The notes below the pieces were generated by a model. The model worked only from the letters and a program-made list of their open reading frames with translations. It was not told the origin of the DNA and did no database searches. A stretch of DNA of 64,000 bases from positions 13,332,501 through 13,396,500 of the forward strand of contig OX485808.1 of NCBI GenBank assembly GCA_950295325.1, written 5' to 3'. The DNA is from Polytrichum commune. Taxonomy: Eukaryota > Streptophyta > Polytrichopsida > Polytrichales > Polytrichaceae. Position numbers and translations under genes: made by a program. Below, piece by piece: positions 36,800 to 48,210 of this stretch; the stretch's first letter is position 1; each line of letters opens with the position of its first letter.

Positions 36800-37966
36800 A
36801 TGGATGACACTGTGCATTTGGGGGATAGTTCACAATGGCCTGCCAGTGGCGTGCCCATAGACCTTGACTGTGACCTTCCGGCAGAGTTTGTGGAGGGCCA
36901 AGTGCCTTTGTGTTTTGCTACAGTGCCTGCAAGAGGGGGTCTGCGTCCAAGGGGTAGATCGAGCTCAGGCAGGACCAGTTCTGTTTCGTCGCAATCGGAT
37001 GCCACAATAACCCACAAAGTGCGAGGCCCTAACTGGACGGAGGCTGAGATGCTTGTTCTCATCGGACAAAAACGTATCGAATGGGATGGAAGACATAATT
37101 GTAACCAGCCCTCCCTTGCCAAGTTTGTGTACGGAACTACTGCGTGGAGGCTGGTCTTGGCGGGTTGCATGAGTGTGGTCGGATTCAGGGCTAGGGACAC
37201 CGATCAAATAACCAACAAATGGGATGGACTTATCAAGGATTACAAGAAACTCAAGGACTACATAGAGAGCTCGGGCTCGGCCAACTGGTGGGGTATGAGT
37301 AGGGAGGAGAAGAAACACTTATCAAAGACCCGGAAAATGTCGTTGGAGTTCAGTGAAGCCATGTATGCGGAGATGGAGGGTTTCGTAGGGAGGCGGAGCA
37401 TTTTTGGACGCGCATCGGATGTAGTTGATTCCGACCGACCCACCCCCCCGGTGCCAAGGCATTCCTCTCACTCAGTTCCTGCAACACGTGCTCCACCCGT
37501 TGTTGGTATGCAAAGTCCGATTGCAAGTGCCACGGCTGCATCCGACACTCCTTCCACGGCAACACTTGGAGACGACACACCAGGATCGACCGGCCGCAAG
37601 CGGAAGGCAGTGGGGACTGACAACTTGGTTGATTTCGTTAAGGATTTCAACCATGAGTATTTGGCACGTGTGGAGGCCCAGGATAGTGAGAAACGTACAT
37701 GGAGGACATATGTATTGGCATTCGATACCGCAAGGGAGGCAAGGATTGCACAAAAGGAATCGCAAGCGGCAAGCATGGAACAAAAATTTTATGAGTTGGA
37801 GGTCGAAAGAACAAAGAACCTGGGGAGCATGACTGCCGCGTTGCTAATGTTGGCGACATCTATGGCTACCCTAACAAGGTTTTTATTCTACACTCCTCCT
37901 CCGTTCGAGTCTTCTCCTCATGTCGCTCGTCTTCTTCCGTGGTTTCCGATGTGGTTGGCATTTTGA
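36800..37966 (+). CDS. Trihelix/Myb-SANT-like DNA-binding protein of a PIF/Harbinger element (ORF1)
   Basis: 388 codons from the ATG that begins MDDTVHLGDSS. The frame is open upstream to 36683, but that part looks like untranslated leader after an acceptor-like TTTTAATGCAG. A Ser/Arg-rich linker (about 45-70) precedes a trihelix/Myb-like domain at about 78-150: NWTEAEMLVLIGQKR begins helix 1 and QITNKWDGLIKDYKKLKDY resembles helix 3. A Pro/Ser/Thr-rich linker (about 215-280) follows, then a charged helical C-terminus. PIF/Harbinger elements typically encode such a DNA-binding partner, which helps the transposase enter the nucleus and bind the element ends. Its last 49 bp overlap the 3' end of the convergent transposase ORF. 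A GGTTTTTATTCTAC stretch near 37877 could allow an alternative spliced end. Confidence 0.78.
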   Translation: MDDTVHLGDSSQWPASGVPIDLDCDLPAEFVEGQVPLCFATVPARGGLRPRGRSSSGRTSSVSSQSDATITHKVRGPNWTEAEMLVLIGQKRIEWDGRHNCNQPSLAKFVYGTTAWRLVLAGCMSVVGFRARDTDQITNKWDGLIKDYKKLKDYIESSGSANWWGMSREEKKHLSKTRKMSLEFSEAMYAEMEGFVGRRSIFGRASDVVDSDRPTPPVPRHSSHSVPATRAPPVVGMQSPIASATAASDTPSTATLGDDTPGSTGRKRKAVGTDNLVDFVKDFNHEYLARVEAQDSEKRTWRTYVLAFDTAREARIAQKESQAASMEQKFYELEVERTKNLGSMTAALLMLATSMATLTRFLFYTPPPFESSPHVARLLPWFPMWLAF

Positions 37967-39381
37967 ACACGAACAAGATAGTCCAGGATGTCCTCCCTGG
38001 CCATTTGGCCTTCTAGCAATGCCCGGTCTTCGCTCACAAGGCCCATTGGCCTTGGAGGACGGAAACCCTCTTCCTCCCCTTCATGCCGTGCGGGATGTGC
38101 ATCCATTGGTGGGAGATGGCAGTCGATCAAAATCTGGTCCAATGTGCGGTCTTTACTTGCAAGCAGTATGTTGTGTAGGATACAACAACAATGCACAACT
38201 GTGGGTAGGAATTCCAATTTCATCGAGGATTTTGTGCCAATCTCCTTGAACCTGGCCTTTAGTATTCCAAAAGCTCTTTCCACACTCATCCTCGTGGATG
38301 AGTACGAGGATGAGTGCTTGCGGTTGAACCATGTCTCCTCGTTGGATAGAAGCGCCCCCATCGGTCCCATCTTGAATGGTGTTATGCACCAGCTCAATAA
38401 TGGATATCCACGATCCGCCACAATGTAGGGTGGGAATGGTAGTCCGGCAGGCCATGAGAGGGGGTCATCATGGAATCCTCCCATTGTGCCCTCCTCCACC
38501 CTCCTGTACAACTCAGTGCTCTTGAAGTGAGCACTGTCGTGTAAGGATCCCGGTGGGCCCGTGTTGATGGAAGTGAAATAGCATTTGCTATCCACAACAC
38601 CTTGTAGCAGGATAGAGAAAGATTTGTTTCGATTTCGGTGGTCGGCGGCCACAATGGTGTTCGATGGTGATGAAATGTAGATGTGTGACCCGTCTATGGC
38701 GCCTATGCAGTTAGGCAGCCATTGCTTTGACTCGAATGCAGCAGCAGTCTGCGCCAACCTCCGACCGGCTGGCCATGCTATGAGGTGTCCGAAGTTGTTA
38801 CATATGGCAGAGCACACTTGGCGCATAATCTCACCTACGGTGGACTTGCCTAGAGCGGCTTTGTCGGCTACCAAAGATATGGCCACTCCGTGCATTAGTT
38901 TAAACAAAGTGACCACCACTTTCTTCTCAACTCCAATAGGTTGCCTCCAATGTGTGTGTTGGCCCTGTATGAATGGGCGGAGACCATCAACCAGTATGTC
39001 AAACGTCCGCCTTCTCATTCTTAATATATCGTAAAACATGTCAGGAGTATAGATGTTAAAAAGGTACTCCTCAAACCAACAGGTCGATCTAGGCTTAACA
39101 TACCATCTCGCATCCAATACCCCTATATGCCAGGCAAGCAGGTCAAATATTTGCTTCACATGTGGGTGCTCCAGTTCCTCTTCTTCGTCACCCCGCCTTT
39201 CCAGTGCAATATGCGCCGAACTTGAACTCTCAGCCTCTTCCCCTGCCCTTAATTTTTTTCTGCGTGCGAATTGGGCATCACATTCCTCCGTTGATGTTCT
39301 GTGCATGGCAACCATGGCCACACACATGTCTATACATAGTAACAAGATGGGAATAATGGTTGAAATATCCAGTGCAGCCAT
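37918..39381 (-). CDS. PIF/Harbinger (HARBI1-like) DDE transposase
   Basis: Starting at MAALDISTII the product is 487 aa. The frame stays open upstream to 39729, where the residues are Cys/Pro/His-rich and unlike the family, so the inner ATG is preferred. An acidic/Ser-rich N-terminus leads to a helix-turn-helix region (GVAISLVADKAALGKSTVG at about 165-183). The DDE nuclease carries all three carboxylates: D230 in GAIDGSH, D323 in VADRGYP and E368 in SVERAFGIL. Conserved flanking motifs LLQGVVD, GSLHDSAHF and CCILHNIL are also present. No stop or frameshift interrupts the catalytic domain, so it could be functional. It cuts and joins element ends at TNA targets. It is convergent with the trihelix ORF, sharing 49 bp. 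I found no terminal inverted repeats that clearly bracket both genes. Confidence 0.92.
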   Translation of the reverse strand: MAALDISTIIPILLLCIDMCVAMVAMHRTSTEECDAQFARRKKLRAGEEAESSSSAHIALERRGDEEEELEHPHVKQIFDLLAWHIGVLDARWYVKPRSTCWFEEYLFNIYTPDMFYDILRMRRRTFDILVDGLRPFIQGQHTHWRQPIGVEKKVVVTLFKLMHGVAISLVADKAALGKSTVGEIMRQVCSAICNNFGHLIAWPAGRRLAQTAAAFESKQWLPNCIGAIDGSHIYISSPSNTIVAADHRNRNKSFSILLQGVVDSKCYFTSINTGPPGSLHDSAHFKSTELYRRVEEGTMGGFHDDPLSWPAGLPFPPYIVADRGYPLLSWCITPFKMGPMGALLSNEETWFNRKHSSSYSSTRMSVERAFGILKARFKEIGTKSSMKLEFLPTVVHCCCILHNILLASKDRTLDQILIDCHLPPMDAHPARHEGEEEGFRPPRPMGLVSEDRALLEGQMAREDILDYLVRVQNANHIGNHGRRRAT

Positions 39382-39384
39382 TGA

Positions 39385-41600
39385 TTTTTGGGGATGGTCG
39401 GAGGTGCAGAAGATTGGTGGCAGGCTCTGGAACTGCAGCACCTGTTGGAATGCATGGGGGCCCAGAGGGTGACAACGTGGGAGACCGCATGCCGGGTAGA
39501 GCTCTCTTCGAGGGCGGAGAGGATGTGGGCAATGCAGGTGGAGCAGGCACATCTCGGCGTCGAGGTCCAGGAGCTGGATGCAGGGCAGATGCAGCTTCCA
39601 ATTCGGAGGGGGAGTGAGGCACCGCTCCAGCGTCTGGTGTCGGAACCTTGCAGGAGTGACACGTGTACACGTATTTAGGCAACATTGCAAATGAGTTTTT
39701 CTGGTTGGCACCATGCACGACAGCCACACAGAGCAAGCAATAGTTCAATTTTGATTTGACGTAGCAGTAGATCGTTAGGCAGCCATGGCCGTGTGCGAGG
39801 AAAACAGTGGGAGTGGGAAACATAGAAAGAATGGACTGACTGTGGCGGCAATATGTAAAATTTGATTTTAGACGTGAAAACGGTCTGGTATGTACTTTGG
39901 AGGAGACAGACTGGTCTTGCAGACAGGAAGGGGAGGTTTGGTTCTGCCCTGGACTTCGGCAATATCTGGGGAAGAGTTCCGGGCATATCAGGTTAATAAA
40001 TTTGTGTTTCCAAGCTCAAACAGATGCATTCCTTATTATGTCGCTTTTATTTATGAATTCAATGTATGTTCTATGAATCCCTTATGACTGATCTGTAGTT
40101 TTCCCAAATCATTGAACTCCCACCGATTTTGTCTAAACCCTGAACCAATTCATCCCGCCACTGCCTAGTTCTTGATCTGTCACGTATGTGCAAAGTCTAT
40201 GTGAAAGTTTTGAGCAATTTCTGCGACTCGGGTACTGGAAGCACCGATGACACTGGTGCCTCAAGGCATGCATGCAGGTAAGAGTGAACCTTACACCTGC
40301 ACAGACAACCGTGACCGAGAAAGTCCAAGGGCCTCGGAGTTCATTCACATCAGATAGACATGCTTCAGCTCGAGGCCACTCTATGGCTGTAGTCTTTGCT
40401 GGTCATATTCTAACAGAAACAGTCTGCCCACTATGGATAATTTTACATGGTACGGGTTCCAGGCAAGAAAATGACAATGGACACCAGCGCTTGGCATAAC
40501 GGCTTGAAACAGGGCATCCTGTGCTCTACTAGCCCACAAAATGTTGTATTACAGGCCACCCTTAATCAAAGTTGCACCCATGAGGGTCCACCATCTCTGA
40601 ATGTTAAATTTCCTCCACTCCCCGCATTATGCACACTATAAAGGTTAAACGTGTTTATTGTTAACATAATGGTTATACCCTCTTTGTAAAGTGGGCTCTA
40701 TAACTGTTAATCAATGAAATGGAACCAAGTTGTGCATGCAGAGGAATATCAACAAAGAGCCATTAATCCATATCTCGCCTGTGATATCTAAACTTCATAT
40801 TGAATGAAGCTTGGCTTGGGTTTGCAATTTAATGAATGGTATTCTCCCAAAAGGACTTTTCACAATATTGAGGGTATTTACAAATGCCAAGATTTGCATA
40901 TTGACCCATAAAATAATTCCATAAATGATAACTGTCTACGCCTCCATAAATGCCAAGATCGATTCACTCTCGAGGCTTCACATTTATAGAGGGCAACCTA
41001 TAGTGGCATACGGCATTTTGTGGCACTATAGTGACTTCTCCTATGGCACTTATGAACAAGCCCACAAATATTGCCAACCCAATTACTACCAAGTCCATCC
41101 ACTATTGGCATGTCATGCATCTCCACAACTCTGCACTGAAATACTATCACGGATGATTGAAATGTGGATGAAAATATTCCAACTAGCGAGAATGATTGCA
41201 ACACTGTTAATTTGGAATGACCAACCTTTTTTAATTAACACTTCACAAATAGTGTCAGGTTAACATTTATTGTTGTTGACACCACACATGAGGCTCACAA
41301 TTAGTAATGAGGAAGACAAATCAATTTGGTGACAATAAATACGTTATTTAGTGCGGCCATTTACTGCAGTTTAACTTGTGGTCACTGCACCAACTGGGTG
41401 GAATGAGAAGTTGGTTAATTACGAGGCATGCATCATAAGCAATGCATCATTTTTTTCACCTCAACACTACAACTGCCTATGTGGACTCCACGTTGTTTAA
41501 GCACATATCCCCTATGTTTGGCAGTTCTCAATACTCCCCTTTGGTAGTTTATGGCCGGATACCATGTTGATCAATCACACAAGACAAGCCAAGGTGGCAT
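39385..41600. other. Transposase upstream region and AT-richer intergenic DNA
   Basis: 39.4-39.95 kb is the 5' flank of the transposase. Near 39927 the sequence AGGTTTGGTTCTGCCC resembles PIF/Harbinger subterminal motifs, but a partner end was not found on the trihelix side. 40.1-41.6 kb is AT-richer. The 112-codon frame at 40925-41263 (+) has no recognisable domain and is not called. Confidence 0.4.
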
Positions 41601-41639
41601 TTTCCATGATAACCAATGCGATATATTGCGTAATGACGA

Positions 41640-44434
41640 TTAACGCCACGCAAGAGCGGGGAACGCTGAAAACACAATGGGAAAGAGGTCTACCTGTGGA
41701 CGAAGACCCTGGATTGCCAAAGCGGCAGCCGCAAGCCTCTCCCGAAAGGCGTCAAAGGGGTTGGCAGCACCAATGGGTTGCACGGGGCGGGTCACACTAA
41801 CGAAGCCAACATCATCATCTCTAACCATGGACAAAAGATTGCGGCCCAGTTCATGTGATTCCAACTCCAGCTCGGAGTCAAAACGAAGCATCAAACTGCG
41901 AAGATTGCTGCAGTCCTCCTCCAAGTCCCACTTGCACTACATCTCCACAAGAGGGAGCAGCTGTGTGCATGTGGTGCGGATAGCATGGTGGGAAGGACAA
42001 GGGAAACCCACATGACGGCGCCATACAAGACGACATGTTCACACGCGCATATTTGGAGATTCTCAAAGACTATACATGACGGGCACAGAGTAAAAGATCC
42101 GCATGCCACCCAAAACAAAAAAATTGGAAAAAATGTGCTCCACGAAAGGGGAAAATGTACAAACCCAGTTTAGAGAGTCTGAATTCGGACTCGTGGGAAA
42201 CCGAGTGCAAATAGTAGGCGTAGCAAAACAGCTTGTACCCAAGCCAATAATCCTCCACCCTACAAACACATGCGATGCAGTCAATAAACCCCAAAAAAAC
42301 GTAGAATGTGGATGGTCCAAGCACTGTGCAAGGAGGAACACAAAGGTTCAAGAAGAAGAGTAGACCAGGAGTACGTGAAATTTGTTATGGGTCCATCTTG
42401 GGCCCAACCATGACAGAATCTGGCGATTAATGGTTTGGCAGCAGGCATGGTGTGCATAAACGGCCCACAGGATATGCTAAACAACAACACAGATTGTTGA
42501 TGGTGAAAGGGGATCCCAACAAAGGTTTTCCTGATGCCATGACGTTGTTGTATATGATGCACCAACGTTTCTATGCGAGGCAAGCCATGATGTTGTGCTC
42601 TGGCCAGAGCAATGGGGGTGGGGGTGGGGGTGGGAATGGATGGGAATGTTTATCGGGGCAGAAATCAAACATGCTAGTGTCTGCACAGGGTGCAGAATTA
42701 TACGAGAACGACACAATCAAGCGTGGGCACGGTGGACTGTAATGCACAGCCGGGGCGATATCGGGAGGAAGGCCAAAGAAAAAGCAAATCTGCATGATGG
42801 AGGGCATGGAAACCGAGACAGTGGCAAATGGAAAAAGCATTGATGCGACCGCGGACCTGGACGGAACAAAGAAAATGGTGGAGGACCAAACACATAGGGA
42901 GTGTGGAGTGTGGATGGCGCAGAACGCAGACAAGGCTGCCGCAAGTGGTTCGCGCTTGCAGACCACACAGAGGCCCCAATGTCTACATGCGTGGACAGTA
43001 TAGCGCACATCTAGTGCTGCATCCCGCGAACCTCAATCAAGGACAAGACAACATCGAGTCTCTCATGGACGAGACAAATACCGAGTGCCGACTGTACACC
43101 TCCCGACATGCATGCACACCACAAACGCGACAAGAGTTGTGTCTGCAGCATGCCTTCCATATAGATGCAACCCAAAACAGAAGGAGAGCCACAATTTGTG
43201 TTGGCACGCACCACTGTGCTCACCCTGCTTTGATACTCGAATGTTGAGCTCACCCTGCGAAGCTTGGCATGCGATGTGCCGAACACAGACAAAGAAGATG
43301 GTTGATGGACGAGGGGAGCAGACAAAAACCCATACAGGGACCCAGACAGAGAATGACGACGAAATTCAGCGATAAATGGACAGGGGCCACCAATGGAGAC
43401 GCATTGTAATGGTGCTCTTATTAGAATATCCTGAATACAAAAAAACCCCAGCGCATGGCAGGGGGTGGAAGCCTGCTTCCCAGGCACTACGAAAAAAACA
43501 AACCAAATTGGACAAACAGACGCCGCAAGGCCGATTCCAAAATTGTCTCCGACGTGGGTGCAGCTGCATAAAGACGGATGTCCACAGAGAGGGTTCAGCG
43601 GGTCGCAGCAGGGGGTGCCGACAAAAAGCGCGCAACGTCGACATGTCGAGGCAGCGGAGTATGGTAAGCCGACACACAACGAATGTCGGCAAGCAAGTGA
43701 ACTGCCCAACATCATTGTCGTTTCCTCTGTGGCGTCGTTGATTTCGGCAATTCCAGAGCTGTGGGAGGCCATTGGGCCACTGCTTCAGGGACCTGCAGCA
43801 GGAAGTGTCGAACGCGTCAACCACAGAGACCTTGGGAACTGATGATCGTGGACACAGGCCCGCGAACGAGAACTCTATGGGGTGGCCGAAACAGCGTGAC
43901 CGCGGAGGCAGTACCGTACCGCGATCGCCCAGCAAACAGGACGGAGAACCCAAATGGCGACGGAAGGGGACTGTGCCCAACCCTGACACCCTCTGAGGTT
44001 GAACTCTATTCTCGGAGATGGCAGGGCGAAAGGAATAATAACGCACTACCCACAGATTGAAACCCGGGGGTGCCTCCCCGCGGAAGAGGGAAGACATGGC
44101 CGCCCAACAGACAAGGGGAGCGAACCCTAACCCCACACCTACGTTGCTAGTCGACGCGTGCAAGAGGCCAACATACGCCAGGAGGACTTGCTCTCGCAGG
44201 CCACTGCAGTGGGGAAGGCGATGGCCGGAAGCGGGGCTACAATCAGCCACGGTGCGAGGCGACGCACATTGCGCCCCAGAGAAGAACCCAATTGATCCCA
44301 CCCGCACACGGATATGCGCCCACAAGCACAAAAAACCATTGCGGACAAAGAGAGAGGTCAATACCGGAGGTGTGCATTGCCCACCTGAAATGCATCTCGC
44401 GGAGCTCAGTGTCGAGTGCAGTCGCTTCCTCCAT
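41640..44434 (-). CDS. Candidate two-exon small protein gene of unknown function
   Basis: Not a family I recognise. Exon 1 (44434-44385) encodes MEEATALDTELREMHF and ends AG|GTGGGC. Exon 2 starts at 41907 after ACTGCAG and runs to a stop at 41640. The two join in phase to give 105 aa with a Leu/Glu-rich, probably helical stretch (SLMLRFDSELELESHELGR, about 21-39) and an NPFDAFRERLAAAALA segment (about 66-81). An alternative donor (CCACAG|GTAGAC, about 41692) would remove the last ~17 residues and continue to an exon I did not find. The 2.5-kb intron is GC- and T-rich, much like 34.9-36.7 kb. It could equally be a captured gene fragment in a transposon. The long frames inside the intron (43366-44601 and 43011-43772, minus) are Cys/Arg/Trp-rich without domains and are read as chance. 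Confidence 0.4.
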
Positions 44435-44799
44435 CGCGTTGTCCCAGGATCGTCGAGCGTGTGAGGCAACACTTCACCAGAGCGGGGGAGGTCGGAGTCG
44501 GCTGGAGTGCGAGCGGGAAGGAGGCGTGCGGGGCTCCAAGCATTCGGAGCGTGTGGACCAACAGAGACTGTATGGATGAATGTGCGGGGGACATCCGGCA
44601 CATAACCGCCTGGTGCGGTCGCCTGTCACGGACCCGGCTCCTCCACCTGGAAACCTCTGTACCCGGCCCCTGGCTTCCAAGTATGCCGCGCTTAACCGCA
44701 GTCCTGGCCCGGCACCGCTTGGTGCGGCCAGGCCCTTATTAGCTCATATCTTCCACTTGCTCTCCAAGAACTACAAGGTGCACATCGTGATTGCCTCCG

Positions 44800-45235
44800 G
44801 CCGCTTGTGGTTGCTTGTTGGAGTTGAGTGCTGGATTGCTAGCCACTGCTGCTCTCCGAGAGTTGGTGTCTGCGACATTGTGAGGTGCCCATCCGCTTGT
44901 GGATGCTTGTTGGAATTGAGTGTTAGATTGCTAGTTGTGGATCTCTGAGAGATGCTCTGGATCTCTGAGAGCTGGTGTCGATCCGCGACGTTGTTAGGTG
45001 TCTGGCCGTTTATGGATGTTTGTTGGAGTTGGGTGCTGGATCACTAGCTATTGATGTTAGTTGTTGCTGATCTTCGAGAGTTGGTGTCTGCGACATCGTG
45101 AGGCGCCCAACCGCTTGTGGATGCTTGGTGGAGTTAAGTGTTGGATTGCTAGCTGCCGATCGCTAGCCGTTGAGTGTGGGATCGCTAGCCACTTGTGGAT
45201 GCTTGTTGGATAGCTAGAAATTGAGGAGCACGGAG
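44800..45235. repeat. Degenerate minisatellite of ~100-110-bp units
   Basis: Four or so imperfect units share GCTTGTGGATGCTTGTTGGA, GAGTGTTGGATTGCTAG, CGAGAGTTGGTGTCTGCGAC and TGTGAGG-type words. Sub-repeats of GCTAGCC and GGATGCTTG occur within units. Lies just upstream of the candidate small gene on its strand. Confidence 0.75.
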
Positions 45236-45850
45236 CGGGAAGCTGGGAGTTGTGGATCGCAGAGCGGGAAAAGAAAGAAAGAGGTAAGGATCCTCCACAC
45301 TTCAATTCAATTTGAATTATGGACACCTCCACACTGAATTGTGGATTGAACCTCGAAGGGATACCAAATTGGGATAGAAAATGTGCCCGAAGGGCTGCCG
45401 AATTGTGCTCCCGATTTCAAATGATTTCAATATGTCCCCAACGAACTGCCAAAATGGGTTCCCGATCTTCGTTGATTGAAGTGTGACCCCAAAGGGCTGC
45501 TGAAATGGGTTCCTGATCTCTTTGAGCTCAAGCTCCCAATAAAGTTATCCAATCCGAGTTTTCAAAATCCAAGACCAATACAAAGTCTCGATTCTCAAGC
45601 CACCTCAATAATTGGGATTTCTCGGGTCCAATAAAATTCTCCATTCCAAGTCCAATATGAACAATTAATTATTGTGTCCACTCAACAATCGACATTTCTC
45701 AAGTCCGACTTGAATTTCCCATTCTTGGTTTATATTGATCTTTAGATCCACCACGAATTTTGACATTGTCTGATGGTTGCCTTTTGCAGCTATTGGAGGC
45801 GGCAAGACCATCCAGTAGTGGCCAAGTTTAAGCCCTCCTTGTGAAGGTAT
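45236..45850. other. Intergenic DNA with a short local repeat
   Basis: 45350-45500 contains three related phrases (CCCGAAGGGCTGCCGAA, CCCCAACGAACTGCCAAAATGG, CCCCAAAGGGCTGCTGAAATGG), each followed by TTCCCGATC-type text: a decayed ~50-60-bp tandem repeat. Nothing else is recognised. Confidence 0.5.
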
Positions 45851-45892
45851 TGGCTACAAGACAATTCAGTGTAGGTAGAGTTATGTTTTAAG

Positions 45893-48210
45893 GTGGACCA
45901 AACATTCCCATGTACCAAACTCCATGTGAAGCTTTTCATTATAGAAACCAATACCAAGAGTTTTGATAGTTCTAAGGTAGGAAGGAAAATGACCGGTTGG
46001 AACTTTGTCTTGCATGAATGTGAATCCACCACAAAGTACATCATCGAGGGCCTAAATATTGCATATATCCCTGGCTTTCCCAATGACTTGGTGGTGGATC
46101 ATATTCTTCCATGTCTTGTGTTTGCTTGCAACCTTCTGCTAAGGGTTGTCTCAAGTGATGTGTATTCCATGTGTGATATTTGTTGTCTAACCCATGAGTG
46201 GAGATGGCCTATTTCATTCACACCTAACTACGCATTTTTTTGTGTTATTAAACACGATTCGAGAAGTTTTAGAGGTCATAGACATAGGGGGTGGTTTGAA
46301 CATAAAGAGTTAGTTAAATACAACTAGTATCTTGAGCTCTTCAAGAAATTGGTTGTTTGTCCTCCCTACACGTTTTTGTGCTTGTTAGCCATCCCATTTT
46401 CAGGGCTTAGCATAGGAGACTTACTGAAGGAGGCTAGCTATGACGACCTTCATCCCAATTGTCATTACAATGTCCATGTGTAATTCCCACCTAAGGCATG
46501 TTTGTATGGGTCATTTGACATGTAGGCTTTATACAGAATATGTGACTCTAAGGTTATATAGCTTTGTTATTAAGTTGCCACATTTATAAAACATACCTTG
46601 CCATTACTGGTAAGGTGTTGGAGTATGGGTACATCTAGTGGCTTAGCCTCATTGGCGCCCACCTTTGAGGAGTTCAATGGTGTTTACGTGGGTGTCCCTT
46701 GTCGATGAGGACTCTTACTCTCATCACACCAAACTAGTTGTGGTTACGGTTGTGAGAGAGTTGTTGGCATACAATAACTTATATTGGACAATTATTATAG
46801 AAACTACACAAATGTGGGAGGAGTGATTGGGAGGACAAATATGGAATTATGCACGTGACAGTGAACTCAAACGCCAATATTTTGATTTCCCTTGTTGCAA
46901 ACTAGAATGAAGAGGGTTGGCTTGAAAAAACCTAACATATGGGAGTGTTTTAGGGCCCTCCCTTTGGCAAGAAAACATGGTGAGATGAGAACTACTTCAT
47001 GAGAAAGTATGAGGATTTGTGTCATTTCTACATATACTAGAAGATGAGCTTGCATACCAACTCAATCATCTTGTGGAGTGTGTGGAGTGGGCAAGTTCTA
47101 ATAGGACATATAAAGAGTGTAATGGAAAACATAGTGGTTAGTAGTGGATTGATTTGTCTTAGTGCGTTCATAATTATGTTTTTCGTTTGTCCTTATTCTA
47201 AATGCAATGTCATAGATGGAATGGTGGGGTTTGTCGCATATATATTATGAGAACATTCCATTTGAGAACTTGATGCACAATCCAATTTTGTGCTCTGATG
47301 TTGAGTTTACTACCAAGGACATAGCCATCTTGGACAACTTCGTGTTGGAGCAGGAAGATGCAAGGGTGGCTAGAGGTTTGGGAAGCTAGGTAACTGAATT
47401 GGTTGAGGATGATTGTGTCGTAATGCACCAACCACTAGCCACGATTCCGCAATCGAGTGTAGTATCACCATCAATGTCTACAAGAATTAGTGGAATGGCC
47501 TCCATGCCATTGCAAACTCTAAATACTCCACCAGCCTCCGCAACCACGGCCAAGACTTTGAGAGCAATCATGCAATCACAATAGTTTGCAGTGTTGGTGA
47601 ACACTTACAATATCCACTTCGAACAATATTCGAATGGAAGGAGGAAGAAGGTATTCAAAACATATCATATGCAATGTGGAGGAAAGTGCATGTCATCTAT
47701 ATGTAGGATTATTCAAATAACACCTTGCAAGTGGAGACATTGAAGGGGTGTCTTTGAGAGTGCTTAAAGGAGGTGAAAATGATAAGGTCGAACCCAGATG
47801 GAGGGTTGAGTGTTTGCTTGCAAAGCAATGAGATTTGGAGCATTTGAAGCAACTGACGAACATACAAGCCGGAATGTCTTAAAGATAAGGCAAGATATTC
47901 TAGAGAACAAGATGAGGAAGCCACCGGGGAAGAGAGTTGGTGATATTCTTTCACCCATATCAACTGACATGATGGCTTCCGCACCCAACACAACTATGAC
48001 GGACAAAAGTATCGAGTGAGTAGGAGGTAAATCCAAATCTTTGAACAAAGGGGAGTGTTTGATAGCTCGAGCCAAGAGCATGGTGGCTATGACAAGGATT
48101 TTGAAGGGATCTAGTGAGGATATAGACAATTTATTGACAGCTAGGACTAGAATTAGCAATGCAAAAACCACAAGTATTGAGACTTCTTACATCAAGCAAG
48201 TGTAGAGATG
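45893..48210 (+). pseudogene. Degenerate coding relic with an F-box-like patch
   Basis: An open frame of 144 codons (45893-46327) contains IPGFPNDLVVDHILPCL followed by CLTHEWRW, which resembles the start and end of an F-box of the kelch/F-box type. No kelch repeats follow. Downstream, coding-like patches reappear in changing frames separated by stops: about 47262-47390 (FENLMHNPILCSDVEFTTKD), 47399-47584 (Ser/Thr/Pro-rich, MSTRISGMASMPLQTLNTPP), and about 48045-48200 (LIARAKSMVAMTRILKGSS). They may belong to one decayed gene or a transposon-carried gene. The family of the later patches is not recognised. Confidence 0.4.

Noticed and set aside
39382-39729. Upstream extension of the transposase frame
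   Set aside because: The extra 116 residues are Cys/Pro/His-rich and unlike the family. The ATG at 39381 gives a normal-length protein.
43011-43772. 253-codon open frame on the minus strand
   Set aside because: Same compositional character, overlaps the previous frame in another phase, and has no recognisable motif or start context.
43366-44601. 411-codon open frame on the minus strand
   Set aside because: Cys/Arg/Trp/Pro-rich without any domain, lies in GC-rich DNA where stop codons are rare, and overlaps the likely intron of a better-supported two-exon model.
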